Positions 22,661 to 33,966 of a stretch of 64,000 nt of DNA are shown in pieces. The notes beneath the pieces were generated by a model. That model worked only from the letters and a program-made list of their open reading frames with translations, was not told the origin of the DNA and ran no database searches. The stretch spans positions 346,322,505-346,386,504 of the forward strand of contig NC_085137.1 of the NCBI RefSeq assembly GCF_035046485.1, in the 5' to 3' direction. This DNA is from Aedes albopictus. Its lineage: Eukaryota > Arthropoda > Insecta > Diptera > Culicidae. The position numbers were made by a program, and so were the translations under genes. How positions within the stretch are numbered: position 1 is the first letter of the stretch; each line of letters begins with the position of its first letter.

Positions 22661-23059
22661 CAAGTTTACAAGATGCATTGAATAACGAAGAAGAAGTTGT
22701 CAAAAATTATGTGTAGAATATGATTTCCGAATCTTTTTTGCAAAAAGTTATACATGCTAAAGTATCTTCAAAATATACATAGTTACGCCCCAAAATAAAA
22801 TATCGAATTGTATTTCATTACAATTCCATTCCATACGTTGGAAGGACCATCGCATTACAATTTTTCTACCAAAAACCAACATTTTGTCATAACTTTTCAA
22901 AATATTGATCAATTTTTATAATTTTTGGAATGAAAGACTGTTTTTCAAAATGGATTCGAACAACCTTGACACCCGAAAGAAATAATTTGAATTGAGCTCA
23001 AAAACTTCAAAAGAAACTTTTGCCCCACTCGAACTTTTACCTCACTTTACTATATCTGT

Positions 23060-23720
23060 ATAAGTTCTTTTAGGGATTTCTTCCAGAGAGTTTTTCGAGA
23101 CGTCCCCAATAAATTTCTCTAAGTTTCTAGCATTATTCACCTGGATTCCTTACGCGTAATAACGGGACAATTTAAATTATGGATTCCGGGAGTAGTCCCG
23201 GGACAAACTCTAAAAAAATCTTAGAAAATGTTTGGAAACAAAGACGAGAAAAAGCCCGAAAAACCTCTGAATGAAATCGTGAGAAAAACTTCATGAGAAA
23301 TATCAACAATAACACCTGCTGAAGTTACAAAAGCATCTCTGGATATAGCACCGGAAAAATCTTGGGAGAAAATTCAGGATAGATCCTTAAAAACTCTGAG
23401 AGACATTCTGAGAGCAACATTAGAAGAAATGTTTTTAAAAAAGTCCCGCGAGAAACTTCGAGAGGAATCTAAGGTCTATACAGAAGAAGCTGCTGTAAAA
23501 ACCGGAAGAAATTCTATAAGAAACCTCACGGGAAATGCTTGAAGGGGCGGAAGTAGGTGCTTCGGAAAAAAATCCCATGATGGAAGATAAATCTCTGAGC
23601 AATACAGGGGTGACCTCCCAAGATTCCGGGAGGAAATCCTGCAGAAAATTCGCGAACAACTGCTGAAGAAATCTTAGAGGAACTTTAGTAAAAATCTCAG
23701 GAATACATCCCGTAGATACT
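23060..23720. other. Quasi-repetitive AT/GA-rich stretch, no gene
   Basis: It consists of loosely repeated short words such as AGAAATCTT, GAGAAACTTC, GGGAGAAAATTC and TCCGGGAGGAAATCC. It looks like an old, highly diverged low-complexity or satellite-like sequence. Similar texture occurs at 45860-46200 and 53330-54290. Confidence 0.35.
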
Positions 23721-23811
23721 CTGTGAGCTATATGCTACTTTCTAAAGCTTATTGTGTATGCAACTTTCTAATAAGAACACTACTTCTTAGTAGCCATATA
23801 TAAACCTTATA

Positions 23812-23921
23812 GGCGTTGTCCACGTAGGCTAATTTTGGACCATTTCAGACCCCCCCTCCACCCCCCCCCAGACTTTTGTTCATACAAAATTTTCGAAATT
23901 TGTTTGGAGCGTAGACTTTGA
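23812..23921. mobile_element. Partial copy of a C-rich-centred MITE
   Basis: GGCGTTGTCCACGTAGGCT, a C-rich run, then GACTTTTGTTCATACAAAA and GGAGCGTAGACTTTG match the left part of the better-preserved element at 33761-33926. The right terminus is missing. Confidence 0.6.
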
Positions 23922-24235
23922 TAAATGAATCCGCGGCTCGACAAGCAGCGAATCAGGATGAGTCCGAATCAGAGCATGATGATGAAGAAGAAGAAGAAGA
24001 AAATTTAAGATCGCCTAAAAAAAATAAAAATGACTCTGAGGATGGAGGAAGGTAAACTTATTTTGAGGTACAATTTCAGGGAACATTTCTGTTAAACTAT
24101 CACAAGCCTCTAAATACAGATATTCAACGTTATCAAGTATAAAACATTACTTACTAATGAAGAAATTTATTACACAAAAAAAACAGGTGATAACAATCTA
24201 GTGAAACTTTCATAAAATACAGCAACTTTCTGTAT

Positions 24236-24385
24236 TGGAAATTTCCCTGACTTCCTTGAGCATAGAATGTCTTTGTGCCTGTCACACGACATACAAATGC
24301 ACAGACATTTGAAAGCGAAAAACTCTCAGATGATATCTGTGGATGTGCTCAAAGAATCCTTCGTTCGATTTGAGACATAACGAGA
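24236..24385 (+). mobile_element. Feilai-type SINE fragment
   Basis: GAAATTTCCCTGACTTCCTTGAG, TGCCTGTCACACGACATACA and later GTGGATGTGCTCAAAGAA are the reverse complement of the Feilai words at 2907-3131, in the right order. The copy is diverged and lacks a clear B box. Confidence 0.6.
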
Positions 24386-25320
24386 ATATGAATCAATAGA
24401 TTCTTGACTCAAGATTCTAGTGGCTGTGGAATTCTTTACAGAATCGCTGAAGTTATTCATACAGTAATAGAACATTGTAGCTATGTTCTAATCGTATAGA
24501 GTATCACCGCTGAGTGGCAAAAAAAACTTCAATTACAAACTGAGAAATAGGAGATTCGATTGCATCCATAATATCAAACCGGCAACTGCGTGGCAGCTTC
24601 GAAAAATGTTGCCATGCGAAAACCAATTGAAAGAGGAACCAATTACATTTCCAGACGGATTACGTATGTTGGTAGCTAAAAGGTGTTGCTTTTCCTGCAC
24701 AATACGAGGCCATTGCTGGTGGTACGTACGGTGTTATATTTTTCTTCTTTGACCGTGATACTGCTTCACTGCCCGACAATCATGTTGGTGAATGGGGGTT
24801 TTTGAGTCATGCCAACCAGCGCCAAGCAACGTGCTTCTTAAACAATTCATTGACCATTTTCAAATACATCCTGTGCAAAGGCATATTTATGGCTGAGCCG
24901 GTTAGAAACGTTCAAAGTTATATCATGCTTAATGGTCTAATGAGCAGAACAAGGCGGTGTTAAACTATTTACAATCAGTAAGACGTCAACAGTTCAAAAG
25001 TATAAATTCAATGACATTCAACTAGCTCAGCTTAAAGTCAGTTTTTTTATGTTATGTACCTACTTAGTAAGCTAATAATAGTGGTAGTTTAATGCAAAAA
25101 AAAAAACATTAAAATAAATTAAAGGCATGGTCCTACAAAACCTTTAATAAATGGTTCGCTGACATTACTGTTTAAAACTATGAAACAAAGATTAAACTTG
25201 GCAAGACATATCCGAAAAGTGCTATATGAAGCAACAAAATAAAGAAAAATCATCAACACTTTGAAGGCAAAAGAAAATTAAACCCAGCCACCAGACGAAA
25301 ACGAAACAATATAGCAAATT
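24386..25320. other. AT-rich DNA, nothing recognised
   Basis: No protein, RNA or repeat boundary could be supported. One GC-richer patch at 24580-24850 has no credible frame. Confidence 0.35.
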
Positions 25321-25323
25321 GTT

Positions 25324-25790
25324 TTGTGTTTCAGTTCGTACCCAATCGGCGGAATACGGTGTGGTGGCAGCGAAAAAGACCTTGCCGCCACAAGGTATTG
25401 CGTGAGACGACGAGCACGAACGAAAGAAAAATCTGTTACGACGACGATACCAAAGTTGTATAAAACGGTAAATAGGGCACAAATGCCGAGTGAGCGGCCA
25501 CTACCACCACCGGCGGAATGCGATGGCAGATGGGAGCAGCAGCCACAAGAAAGTGAAATGGTTTTGCCGTGTGGCGGCGGCGGCATAACCTCCATTCAGT
25601 GCTGTTGGCGTTGGGATCCTCCTACCTAACATTATTGCCACCAGCACCGACAGCAGCGTTAGAATTAATTTTAAATTAAATTTTCCAGGATGCGCTTGGA
25701 ATTTCAAAGTTGTCTATGTTTCTGAAGGAAAAGGAAGTTTGAGAATGTTTTTTTTTGAAGCGATGGCATTCGAGTAATTTCAAACGATAG
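25324..25790 (+). other. GC-rich single-copy patch, possible non-coding exon
   Basis: A GC-rich block (Pro- and Gly-coding runs in frames on both strands at 25278-25629) stands out from AT-rich surroundings. It is followed on the plus strand by ACGATAG then GTAAGT at 25791, a consensus-looking donor. The frames match no protein I know. It may be an untranslated exon, an enhancer or chance; I do not call a gene. Confidence 0.2.
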
Positions 25791-25799
25791 GTAAGTATT

Positions 25800-26440
25800 T
25801 TCATCGCTTTCCATAGAACAACAGTAATGCATGCAGTATCACGCTGAAGATACCTAGATGGACTCGAATCGCTACTGGTTTAATTTAGCGATTACTGAAC
25901 ATTTCTGATAACTTTAGTTCTGAAGCTCTCAAAAAGCATTGTCCAGTATTTCTTGGGTTTATTCAAAAATTCCTCAAGAAATACCTTCAAAAAACCATCC
26001 GTTCAGTATTCTGTATTATTTATTTGTTTTTATTTGTTTTTATTTTGTATTTTATATAAAATATTTTAGGATTTTTCCCAAACATTCTACCACATTATGC
26101 TGACTTACCAAAAGATCAAGCGGAATTCATAGTTTTGATGCATATGAGGGTCGGAATAGACTTGAATTTGCACTTACCCGGGATAAAAAAGCCGACTCCA
26201 GAGGCACGCAAACCTCCATTTGGGACATTTGTACCATTGGTGGTGGTTGAAAAAGCACACTTTAGATAAATTGGTGAGCTTGTTTGATAATTGCCAGGAC
26301 CCCCAAATTTCAAGGGCCCACAAAATTTAACTTCACGAATAAAAATATGAGGCAAGAAAAAAAAGTGCAAGGAAACATCTGTTGGGTTTTGACTTGCATC
26401 ATAGGATCAGCCAATGAACAGCTAGTGCCATGATGTACAA
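25800..26440. other. AT-rich DNA, nothing recognised
   Basis: The minus frame at 26116-26370 resembles no protein. There is a T-rich run of TTTATTTGTTTT repeats near 26020-26060. Confidence 0.35.
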
Positions 26441-27720
26441 CACCGTGTCCAATAAGTACTCATACAAAATACAAATTTGTAAAATATAATTTTATTTCAC
26501 ATCTGTGATTCATATTTTCAAAAAGAATGCATGTATTGAAGGGCCACATAATACTGATTAAATAAACCATTCGGTTTAGAATAACGTTATTTTCTGTTTG
26601 TTTTTATGAGCCTAGCAGAACATTTCCGTTTTCTGAAACCCGTTTCCTTCGGCACGCAAGAAAAATGTTCGAAAAGTTTTTCATTCTACGGTAACTAAGG
26701 TCAAATTTTTAGTTTTCATCCCAAATGGATATACTAAGGCTTAAAAATACAATCTTAGTGCTGATATGGTAAGAAATTTGCAAGAAAGCTCAACTTCTGG
26801 GCTGTTTTCCTTCAAATCGACCGTTACATTAAGGCGAAACTGGAAGCATTTCCTCACTTTTTGGTTTTTGATTTTTTATTAAATAACGAAGCAATATTTT
26901 CAAAATCGGTTTTCGTGCACATGTAGAGTATGGATCAAGGTATCTTCTGAATTTTGTTGTGGTGGAAAATGTTTTTCGTTTTTGCAGAAACCATTTTTTT
27001 ACACAATATTTCACAAAAAAATGGTTTCTGCAAAAATGGAAAACATTTTCCACCTCAAAAAAATCAGAAGATTCCTTGATCCATACTTTACATGTGCACG
27101 AAAACCGATTTTGAAAATATTGTTTCGTTATTTAATGAAAAATCAAAAACCAAAAAAAAATAGAAAATGCTTCCAGATTCGCCTTAAAGATAAACATCAT
27201 AAAACGCAAATTTTGGACAAAGTTTATCACAATAGGGATACAAGCATGTTTTAGAAGTGAGAATAGTGTGAATCAACAAGATAAAATACAGTCATGCTTC
27301 TTTAACACTACAAATCTCATAAAAATAGGTAAATGGACATTTTTGTTTAATTTACGTTTAATTTGTGCAAAATAAAACGGCTTCGTACTTCACCAACACA
27401 GAATCTCATATTTTTTCTCTTCTGGTCATAGTTGCTACTAGCAATAATGAGAGTAGGAACCGAGTTTATTTCAGCTTAAAACCATTACTCGTTACAATGA
27501 GACGAAATACCATATGAAATGGCGTGCGTGCCAGCAGAAATGGACTTACGACACATAAGTGATCAGCAGAGAAGGATAAAGGACAATTAATTCCAAAACA
27601 TATGCTGTATTTGATCAGTGTTAGATGGCCTTTCAATAAATAAATTCACTTTGAAAATCCCAATTACAGATGTGAAATAAACTCAATTTGATTTTGTATG
27701 AGAACTTTTTGGACACGGTG
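26441..27720. mobile_element. 1.28-kb inverted-repeat element with a 355-bp central hairpin
   Basis: The ends CACCGTGTCCAA (26441) and TTGGACACGGTG (ending 27720) are inverted. They continue with matching words CTCATACAAAAT and TTATTTCACATCTGT on both sides. The centre (26831-27185) is a second, long inverted repeat with arms of about 170 bases around a short loop near 27008: GGTTTCTGC, GATCCATAC and GTGCACGAAAACCGATTTT all appear in both arms. The mirrored frames at 26829-27053 and 26982-27254 are the same arm translated twice, not genes. Confidence 0.8.
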
Positions 27721-28316
27721 TATGTGATAAGCTATAGTTCCAATAAACACTGTAGCTATTCATCCAACTACTATGAATCTTAAGCTTCCTGCAAAACATT
27801 TTTTTTTCATTTGCACTAGTTAGTTCTGTGCAATTGCTCAAGATATTTTGCCGAACATCCTGTAATATAAAAAGTCAAAAAGTGCCGGCTGTATATTCTT
27901 GTTAATTTCCCCCGGAAACTCTAAAAAAATAGTTTTAATAACTCGAAATTTAGGGAAGAGTTTCTAACAAAATTTAGAAGATTTTTTGGATTTGATCTAG
28001 GCTAAGTGTACCAGTTATGGCTATAGTACCTCAAGTGCGCCATAGTTGATTTTCATCCTTTAAAGATGCAAATCAACAAGAAAAATTTCGTGAACAACAG
28101 ATCGCGTTCACAAAAGATGATTGCAATCATTCAAACTTCACAATTTTCTCAAATTATGATAGAAATAAATCATTTTCCTTAACTTTTCGGCTTCCTTGCA
28201 CCCTATTTCGGCATAGTGTACCAGTTATGACAAATCCCATAAGGAATGCATGTAAATAGTGCGAAGTGGAACCCAAATTAACAAATGTGTCCATAACACA
28301 GCGCAACATTTTTTTT
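27721..28316. other. AT-rich DNA with a repeated AGTGTACCAGTTATG word
   Basis: AGTGTACCAGTTATG occurs near 28007 and 28216 in the same orientation and may mark ends of an unresolved element. Nothing else is recognisable. Confidence 0.35.
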
Positions 28317-28573
28317 ATCTCAAGAGCAAACTTATGTGTCTCTGACAGATTTTGGGCTGCTAAATCCGAATCCGGGCTCAGATTTGCTCCAGCACGTCAG
28401 AATTTTGAGCTATACCCCAATTTATAGGGCAAAATATGCGATTTTGGGTTTTTTTGACTGCCAGCCATTAAGCATGGAAATATTTTTTTTTAAACAACCA
28501 AAAGGTAAATTGGTCAATTAACATCTAAATTAACGACTCATGCAAAATATTTCGTTTAACCAAATCAAATTTG
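28317..28573 (+). repeat. Dispersed repeat, inverted partner at 44295-44542
   Basis: From TCTCAAGAGCAAACTTATG to CCAAATCAAATTTG this stretch is the reverse complement of 44295-44542 with modest divergence. Landmarks are CCGAATCCGGGCTCAG, GGGCAAAATATGCGATTTT and CATCTAAATTAACGACTCAT. The short plus frame inside it is repeat-derived. Confidence 0.8.
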
Positions 28574-28592
28574 ATAGTTTACACCATACTAA

Positions 28593-29119
28593 ATGGTGAG
28601 AAGGTCAATTCTCCGTTTCTGCAATTAAATTGTGAAAAAAGCGTGGGTATTATGATTCCTTGCCTAATTTGATGCCGTTTGAGCAAAACTTTGGGCAACA
28701 ATGTTGTTGTTTTCTCCATTTCTTGCAACATAAACAACATAGTTATCCAAAGTTTTGCTCAAACAGCATCAAATTATGGTGTCATGATGCATCACTGAGC
28801 TTTCATACGAATCATTGACTTTTTGCTTTTCAATGATTGTTTGCCTCGCGTTTTTGAAGTGATAAAAAACTGATAATTCTGCAGTAACGCAGCTGAAAAA
28901 GTATCATCACAATCACTGCTAGTGAGCATATCGCATTATACTTTTTCATGCACATATTCGCTTTCGTGGCTGAGAATTATCACTTTGAAATTTAGAATCA
29001 CATATCCAACATGGCTGCCGATGGTGATGATGCCGTAAAAAGCCTTAAGTAAGGAATCATAATACCCACGCTTTTTGCACCATTTCATTGCAAAAACAGA
29101 GAACTGACCTTCTCACCAT
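28593..29119. mobile_element. MITE with about 75-bp terminal inverted repeats
   Basis: The left end ATGGTGAGAAGGTCAATTCT and right end (reverse of) ATGGTGAGAAGGTCAGTTCT continue as matching arms to GTGGGTATTATGATTCCTT. An inner hairpin pairs 28671-28694 with 28747-28770 (GAGCAAAACTTTGG / CCAAAGTTTTGCTC). No coding sequence. Confidence 0.82.
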
Positions 29120-29863
29120 ATTCTAAAATTCGGCTCATTATACTACAAAACTAGCACTACACCGAACGTGCCCCATTAATGCATTAGACTTAACAAAAGT
29201 TTGCGTGTTAGTTCAGGACATTAAGGTGGTACGGGACACTGTGTGAATTTTGCTAATTTCTGTCTCTTTCATCATCATTTCCATCAAAACTTTGACGACG
29301 CAAATCTCCAGTTTCTAGAGGAAAACTAAAGTATCGATAGAAGATTGATTGCTGGTTCATATATAAGTAATACTGCTTGAATTACTTTTATGACAGCATA
29401 TTAAAATCAGGATATAAGAATCAGGTTTCACCTGAAGAAACGGAGCAACTCTCGAAAAAAAATAGAACAAAGGTCAAGTAAAACTATTTAGGAAAAAATC
29501 TTTTGCAATTCACCAAGTGGATTCTTGGATAAAGAGCTTCTTGGATTAAAAGTTAAACTGAAGGTCTCTTAGGTAAAAAAAATGAAAACAATGTTTTTGT
29601 GCATTTTATGAATTCGTAATTCATAACGAATCAGTTGCATCAAACGACAGTATGTGAATCGCATATCAGTCCCATTTGCATAGGAAATCCAGCAAACATG
29701 GGACTAATATGCTATTCACGGCAGTATAGTGAACCAAACATAATTACCAAAAAACATATCGGAGTTTGACTAGTCTTGCTAGGGGCGTAATATTCACAAT
29801 ATTCTAATGTGAAAGTCACGTGACGTTCATGATATTTAGCAGCACTGATAGTAACTATTGCAT
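29120..29863. other. AT-rich DNA, nothing recognised
   Basis: A TAAGGTGGTACGGGACA word near 29222 resembles a transposon terminus, but I find no partner. Confidence 0.3.
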
Positions 29864-30018
29864 ATTGATTGATGCACCAAGCGAAAAGAAGAAGAAGTTT
29901 TGACATCCAAGCGGTGTGCCGTCGATTAGATCCTCGTCGCTGATTGGTCGATGGATGTAAACGGCACACCGCTTGGATGTCAAAATTCTTCTTCTTACCG
30001 CTTGGTGCATCAATCAAT
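29864..30018. mobile_element. Short fold-back element
   Basis: ATTGATTGATGCACCAAGCG at 29864 and CGCTTGGTGCATCAATCAAT ending 30018 are the outer ends of arms of about 65 bases, which continue through GACATCCAAGCGGTGTGCCG. The loop is about 28 bases and contains GCTGATTGGTC. Confidence 0.82.
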
Positions 30019-31369
30019 TGGTTATTAGTATTGACTCTTTATTGTGGGATTTTCAACCTTATGCAGGTTTATCCCCGCATGCATAATGATAAACCACACT
30101 TATTCAACCCTTTGGAGTCCGATTGTTTCACCACAACTGCCGTACCCAAGCCCGCCTCGAACATGTTCCATCGCCGGGGTCATATTGACCCTTCGGGGTT
30201 AAAAGGGTTACATAGCGTTTACCAAAAATCTACAGATCACCTGTACTTCTATGAGATAAATAGGGTTAAATTTTGCTACTGCATGGATTTATCTGGGTTT
30301 GTAGATTCTGATCAATATTATCAATATAGATCAAATTGCTGACAAGTTTAAACAGAATGGCTATAACGATTGGAAATTAATCTATGAAATTACCGGCTGA
30401 TCCGTACGAGAACACAAACCAACCCTGTTACAGGTCACATATTTTCAGTACAGAAACCAATCAACAGGTTAACACCCGCCCTCACAATATATTTTCATTC
30501 ATGTAAAATGTATCGCAGTAGTAGATTGTACTTTGAAGAAGCATTCGCCCTCGAAGTAGCAACACATTATATGACCAAAGAATCGACATCAAAGTCAGAC
30601 GATGAGGGTTGGCACTACTAACATTTTTTTTTTTCATTTCCACGACTTGATTTCACAATTCTCATGAACCCGTATACGAAAAAAGCAAAAAAAAAAACAC
30701 TAAACAGTGGTAATGTTTGGTAGGCAGGCAGGTACTCGTAACAAGCTGAACATTGCTTTTGAACGCGTGTCCCATCAACAAGTCGCTCAACGTTGTCGCT
30801 CACTTTGCACATACCTACCTATCGGCGCGACCGAAAAGGCACACACAAAAAGCGACTTTATAGGGGCAAACTATAAGGTGAAAGTTTCACTATTGCTCTA
30901 CGGTCGAGAGATTTTGCTCGTACATAGACGTAACCCGTCGCGTCACCAGGCAGTAGTACTGGCCTAGCTATTGACGCTGGTTTGGCTATGCTATAGGCTA
31001 CATACCTGAAGAGACCTTCTCTAGGCCGAATGGAAACATTTCATCAAAAGGCTCGGGCTGCTTGAAGTTTTGTTTTTCCATAACAGCATATGCATATTGT
31101 GCGGTGTTTAGTGTACGACTATGCAATGAACAATGTTGCTGCTGTTATGTGGTAGCAGATAGAGGTATTCATTACAGGTGAGTTGAATTTGTTTTTCAAC
31201 TTTTACCACATTTATCAACCAGTTCCGGGGCTTTATGATATAACCTGTCTGATCTACGGGTGTGGGTATAGGCAAATGAGTACATAGTTTAATTTGGGTG
31301 TACTTAGTATATTTGTCGATATTGTACCTCCTAATTATCTAAATTAGTGACAGGTCAGCATTGCAAAAA
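30019..31369. other. Unclassified intron-like DNA
   Basis: The 132-residue plus frame at 29944-30342 begins inside the fold-back element, so it is not a credible gene. A GC-richer patch at 30700-31010 carries overlapping frames on both strands without recognisable motifs. Confidence 0.35.
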
Positions 31370-31723
31370 CCGTAATCTGGGGTGAAGTTGATCACTTTTC
31401 GTCTATTTTTTTTTTATAAAATCAAGAACAATTCATATGCTACCAATCAAATATTTTCAAAACATGTACAGAGTGGCACTGTATCAAGTTCCGCAAACGA
31501 AATTCTTACAAAAAACTGCTACATTTTGTAAAAATGTTCAAATGGTTAAATTTTGTTACTTTCAATCCGGCGTGAAGTAGATCAACTAATGACATAACAT
31601 TCTAAGATTGGAAAATTATTGAATAAACTAAACTTAATGATGCTGAATCTGAATAAGTTTATAAAATTCTTACAACTGGTGTATTTTATATGCTAAACAT
31701 AAAATAAAGTTTGATTAGTTACC

Positions 31724-32479
31724 AGGGATGGGATCATTCATTTGCAAAGAATTACATTCACTTGCTACTATCTCGGTTCAGAAGCATGCTATCAAAAAAC
31801 AATGTATGAATGAATTTAACCTTGTAGTTTTATCTGAAAGTTTTCCGAATGTCATGAGGGTCGCACACTAGGGCTGTGCATTTATCGATATTATCGATAA
31901 TATCGATATTATCGGATCAAATTTATCGATACGATATCCGATATTGCTCATACCGATATAAAACGATATCGATAAAGGCTGACTATTTCCGATATTTCCA
32001 ATTAATTTAAATGTTAAGGTCAGACTTTGTAATAGTTTAATTTTAATGTTAATAAATTTAATTATTTTAGCAACAGCATTGACCCCATATGTTCACTTGT
32101 AACATATGTTTTATAAAAAGGCGCACATATTCGTCATTTTTGTGTGTGTTGCCTTTTAATAAAGTTATCGGATATCGATACGATATCGATAATTCGGAAT
32201 CCGATATATCGCCGATACCGATATGAGATGAATTGCGTATCGCCGATACCGATAAACCGCCACGATGCACAGCCCTATCGCACACGCATACCAAAGTCGT
32301 TGTGTTTGCTGGTTTCTGTTGACTTAATTATTGATGCTACGCTAGTACATTGTTCTACAAAGTTTTAGGTAAAACAAAAATGAAAATGTGTTCCATACAT
32401 TGATTTTTGCTACGATGTTTCTGAAGCGAGTTAACAGCAAGTGAATGTAACTGATTGCAAATGAATGATCCCATCCTTG
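31724..32479 (-). mobile_element. Element F: hAT-like MITE inside element E
   Basis: The ends CAGGGATGGGATCATTC (31724) and GAATGATCCCATCCTTG (ending 32479) are inverted, and TTAGTTAC flanks both sides (31716-31723, 32480-32487), an 8-bp duplication. A second copy in the opposite orientation lies at 63021-63427. It is itself split by element G. Confidence 0.85.
31869..32277. mobile_element. Element G: hAT-like MITE packed with TATCGATA sites
   Basis: Termini TAGGGCTGTGCAT and ATGCACAGCCCTA are flanked by TCGCACAC at 31861-31868 and 32278-32285. The interior has seven exact TATCGATA words: 31883, 31892, 31901, 31924, 31967, 32173 and 32184. It also has many CGATA half-words. TATCGATA is the DRE consensus bound by DREF in flies; whether that holds in mosquitoes is inference. 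Confidence 0.88.
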
Positions 32480-33298
32480 TTAGTTACAGAATGACCCACA
32501 TTAAACGCCTAAAGGTAGGCAATTGCTTAAAAAAAATAATCGTATTTTCATAAAAATATGCTATATTCCAATAAAACTTATATTTTAACATCAATTTAAA
32601 CTCATAAGCATATTCAATAAGCCTATCATTTATTTTCCTCCCCTGTTGGGGAAATTAAGCCACTGCGACGAAAAATCTTGAATTAATAAAAGTGTTTTGT
32701 GAGTCATCTGACATACAAGGCGTCGATGGGAAGCGATTTTTAAGTCGATACTTGTATGTGAATTCTGACACAATTGGTATAAAAACCTTCGAAAATTCTT
32801 CAAATAGGAGAAATTGTGTATTTTCCGCAGTTTTGTTCTCTTCGTCATGGGTTTTCTTTGGAAAGCTGTTGAACTTAGAGTTGGCCTCAAATCCTTTCCA
32901 ACCAAGCTGAGTTATTCGACCAAGTTTCAGAAAATTTAGCCGACACAAAAAACACCATGACGAAGAGAACAAACCTACCGATAATACCCATCGTCACCCT
33001 ATATTCATACAATTGATTTACGTCAAAAGTTTTTCCATTGAAACATAATTGTAGCATCCTAAGCGGTTGATGGACGAGGATCCCATAGTGATCAACTTCA
33101 CCCCGCTAATCAACTACCCCCCAAATTACGGTACTGATTATGTTGGTGGAAGTGAAATTTAGGAGTGATGATTCAGAACCAGGAACAAGTTTCTATGGCG
33201 AAGTCAACTATTGCGAATCTAGATTTAGTAAATCTTGGTTTAGTATGCTGAATTGCTAGACATAAACGAAAGCCGTATCATTAAATAAATTGTCGACT

Positions 33299-33510
33299 TT
33301 TTCTTCTTCTTTCTGGCGTAACGTTTCCACTGGGACGAAGCCTGCTTCTCAGTGCTCTCTGTTCTTTGAGCACTTCTACAGTAGTTATTAACTGAGATGC
33401 TCCTCTGACAATGACCATTTTTCAATTCAAGGAAATTTTCTTCACTAAAAGTTTCTGGGTTTACCTGAAATCGAACCCGTCACCTTCAGCATGCATGATC
33501 ATATAGAATA
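33299..33510 (-). mobile_element. Feilai-type SINE copy
   Basis: CTGGCGTAACG, CACTGGGACGAAGCCTGC, GAGCACTTCTACAG and GAAATCGAACCCGTCACC appear in the same order as in the copy at 2907. The middle has a deletion (the CGTGTGGCAGG section is missing). The B-box-like word is on the minus strand. Confidence 0.75.
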
Positions 33511-33559
33511 CTTTTGGAATTTTCAGGATTCTTCATAAACTAAGTCAGTTATCCTCAGC

Positions 33560-33760
33560 CTAACTGTCCTTTATTTTATTTTATTTTATTGATGCGCAAG
33601 GGGGTCATGGGGCCAATTCTCCAATGCAAGTCCAAGAACTCACAGTGTCCATAATACACCGAGGAATTTGGGAGTAGGCATTGCAACCTCTTTAGCCATG
33701 CGGCTCATAAGTTTTGCGTGGCCTTAAGAGTGAGGAAAGGTGGGAGATTGATTTTGCGTT
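33560..33760. other. Unclassified, includes TTTTA microsatellite
   Basis: A short TTTTA repeat (33570-33590) is followed by GATGCGCAAGGGGGTCATGGGG, which looks like a repeat end. No partner was found. Confidence 0.3.
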
Positions 33761-33926
33761 GGCGCTGTCCATAAACTACGTAGACTTTTTTTGGGCAATC
33801 TCAGACCCCCCCCTCCCCCCTCGTAGACTTTTGTTCATACAAAAATTTCGAAATTTGTATGGAGCGTAGACTTTGGCCAGACCCCCCCGTCCCCCCCTAA
33901 GAGTCTACGTAGTTTATGGACAGGCC
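33761..33926. mobile_element. MITE with CTGTCCATAAACTACGTAGAC ends and C-rich centre
   Basis: GTCCATAAACTACGTAGAC near 33767 and its reverse GTCTACGTAGTTTATGGAC near 33903 are nearly exact inverted ends. Runs of C lie just inside both. Partial copies lie at 23812-23921 and 44177-44235. Confidence 0.82.
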
Positions 33927-33944
33927 CTATTGAGCTGTGAAAGA

Positions 33945-33966
33945 ATGTGTTGTTGTTGTTGTTGTT
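33945..33966. repeat. GTT trinucleotide microsatellite
   Basis: An uninterrupted GTT run follows the MITE. Confidence 0.8.

Larger units (their letters stand above)
21584..23047. mobile_element. DNA transposon remnant with GGGGCAAAAGTTCGA-type ends
   Basis: The left end AGGTGGGGCAAAAGTTCGA (21584) is matched in reverse at the right (ending 23047, TCGAACTTTTACCTCACTT), and both ends abut TA. Similar words occur internally near 21790 and 22185-22205, so an inner or shorter element may end there. A LINE fragment lies inside. No transposase is visible; the 157-residue plus frame at 21884-22357 is Phe-rich translation of T-rich DNA. Confidence 0.6.
31370..33131. mobile_element. Element E: CCGTAA-ended non-autonomous DNA transposon
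   Basis: CCGTAATCTGGGGTGAAG (31370) faces its reverse at the right end, which terminates ATTACGG at 33131 and is followed by TA. GTGATCAACTTCACCCC near 33088 repeats the subterminal word. The family is the same as elements A and C. It contains element F. Confidence 0.75.

Noticed and set aside
26829..27254. Two similar small proteins on opposite strands
   Set aside because: They are the two arms of one hairpin translated in mirror fashion.
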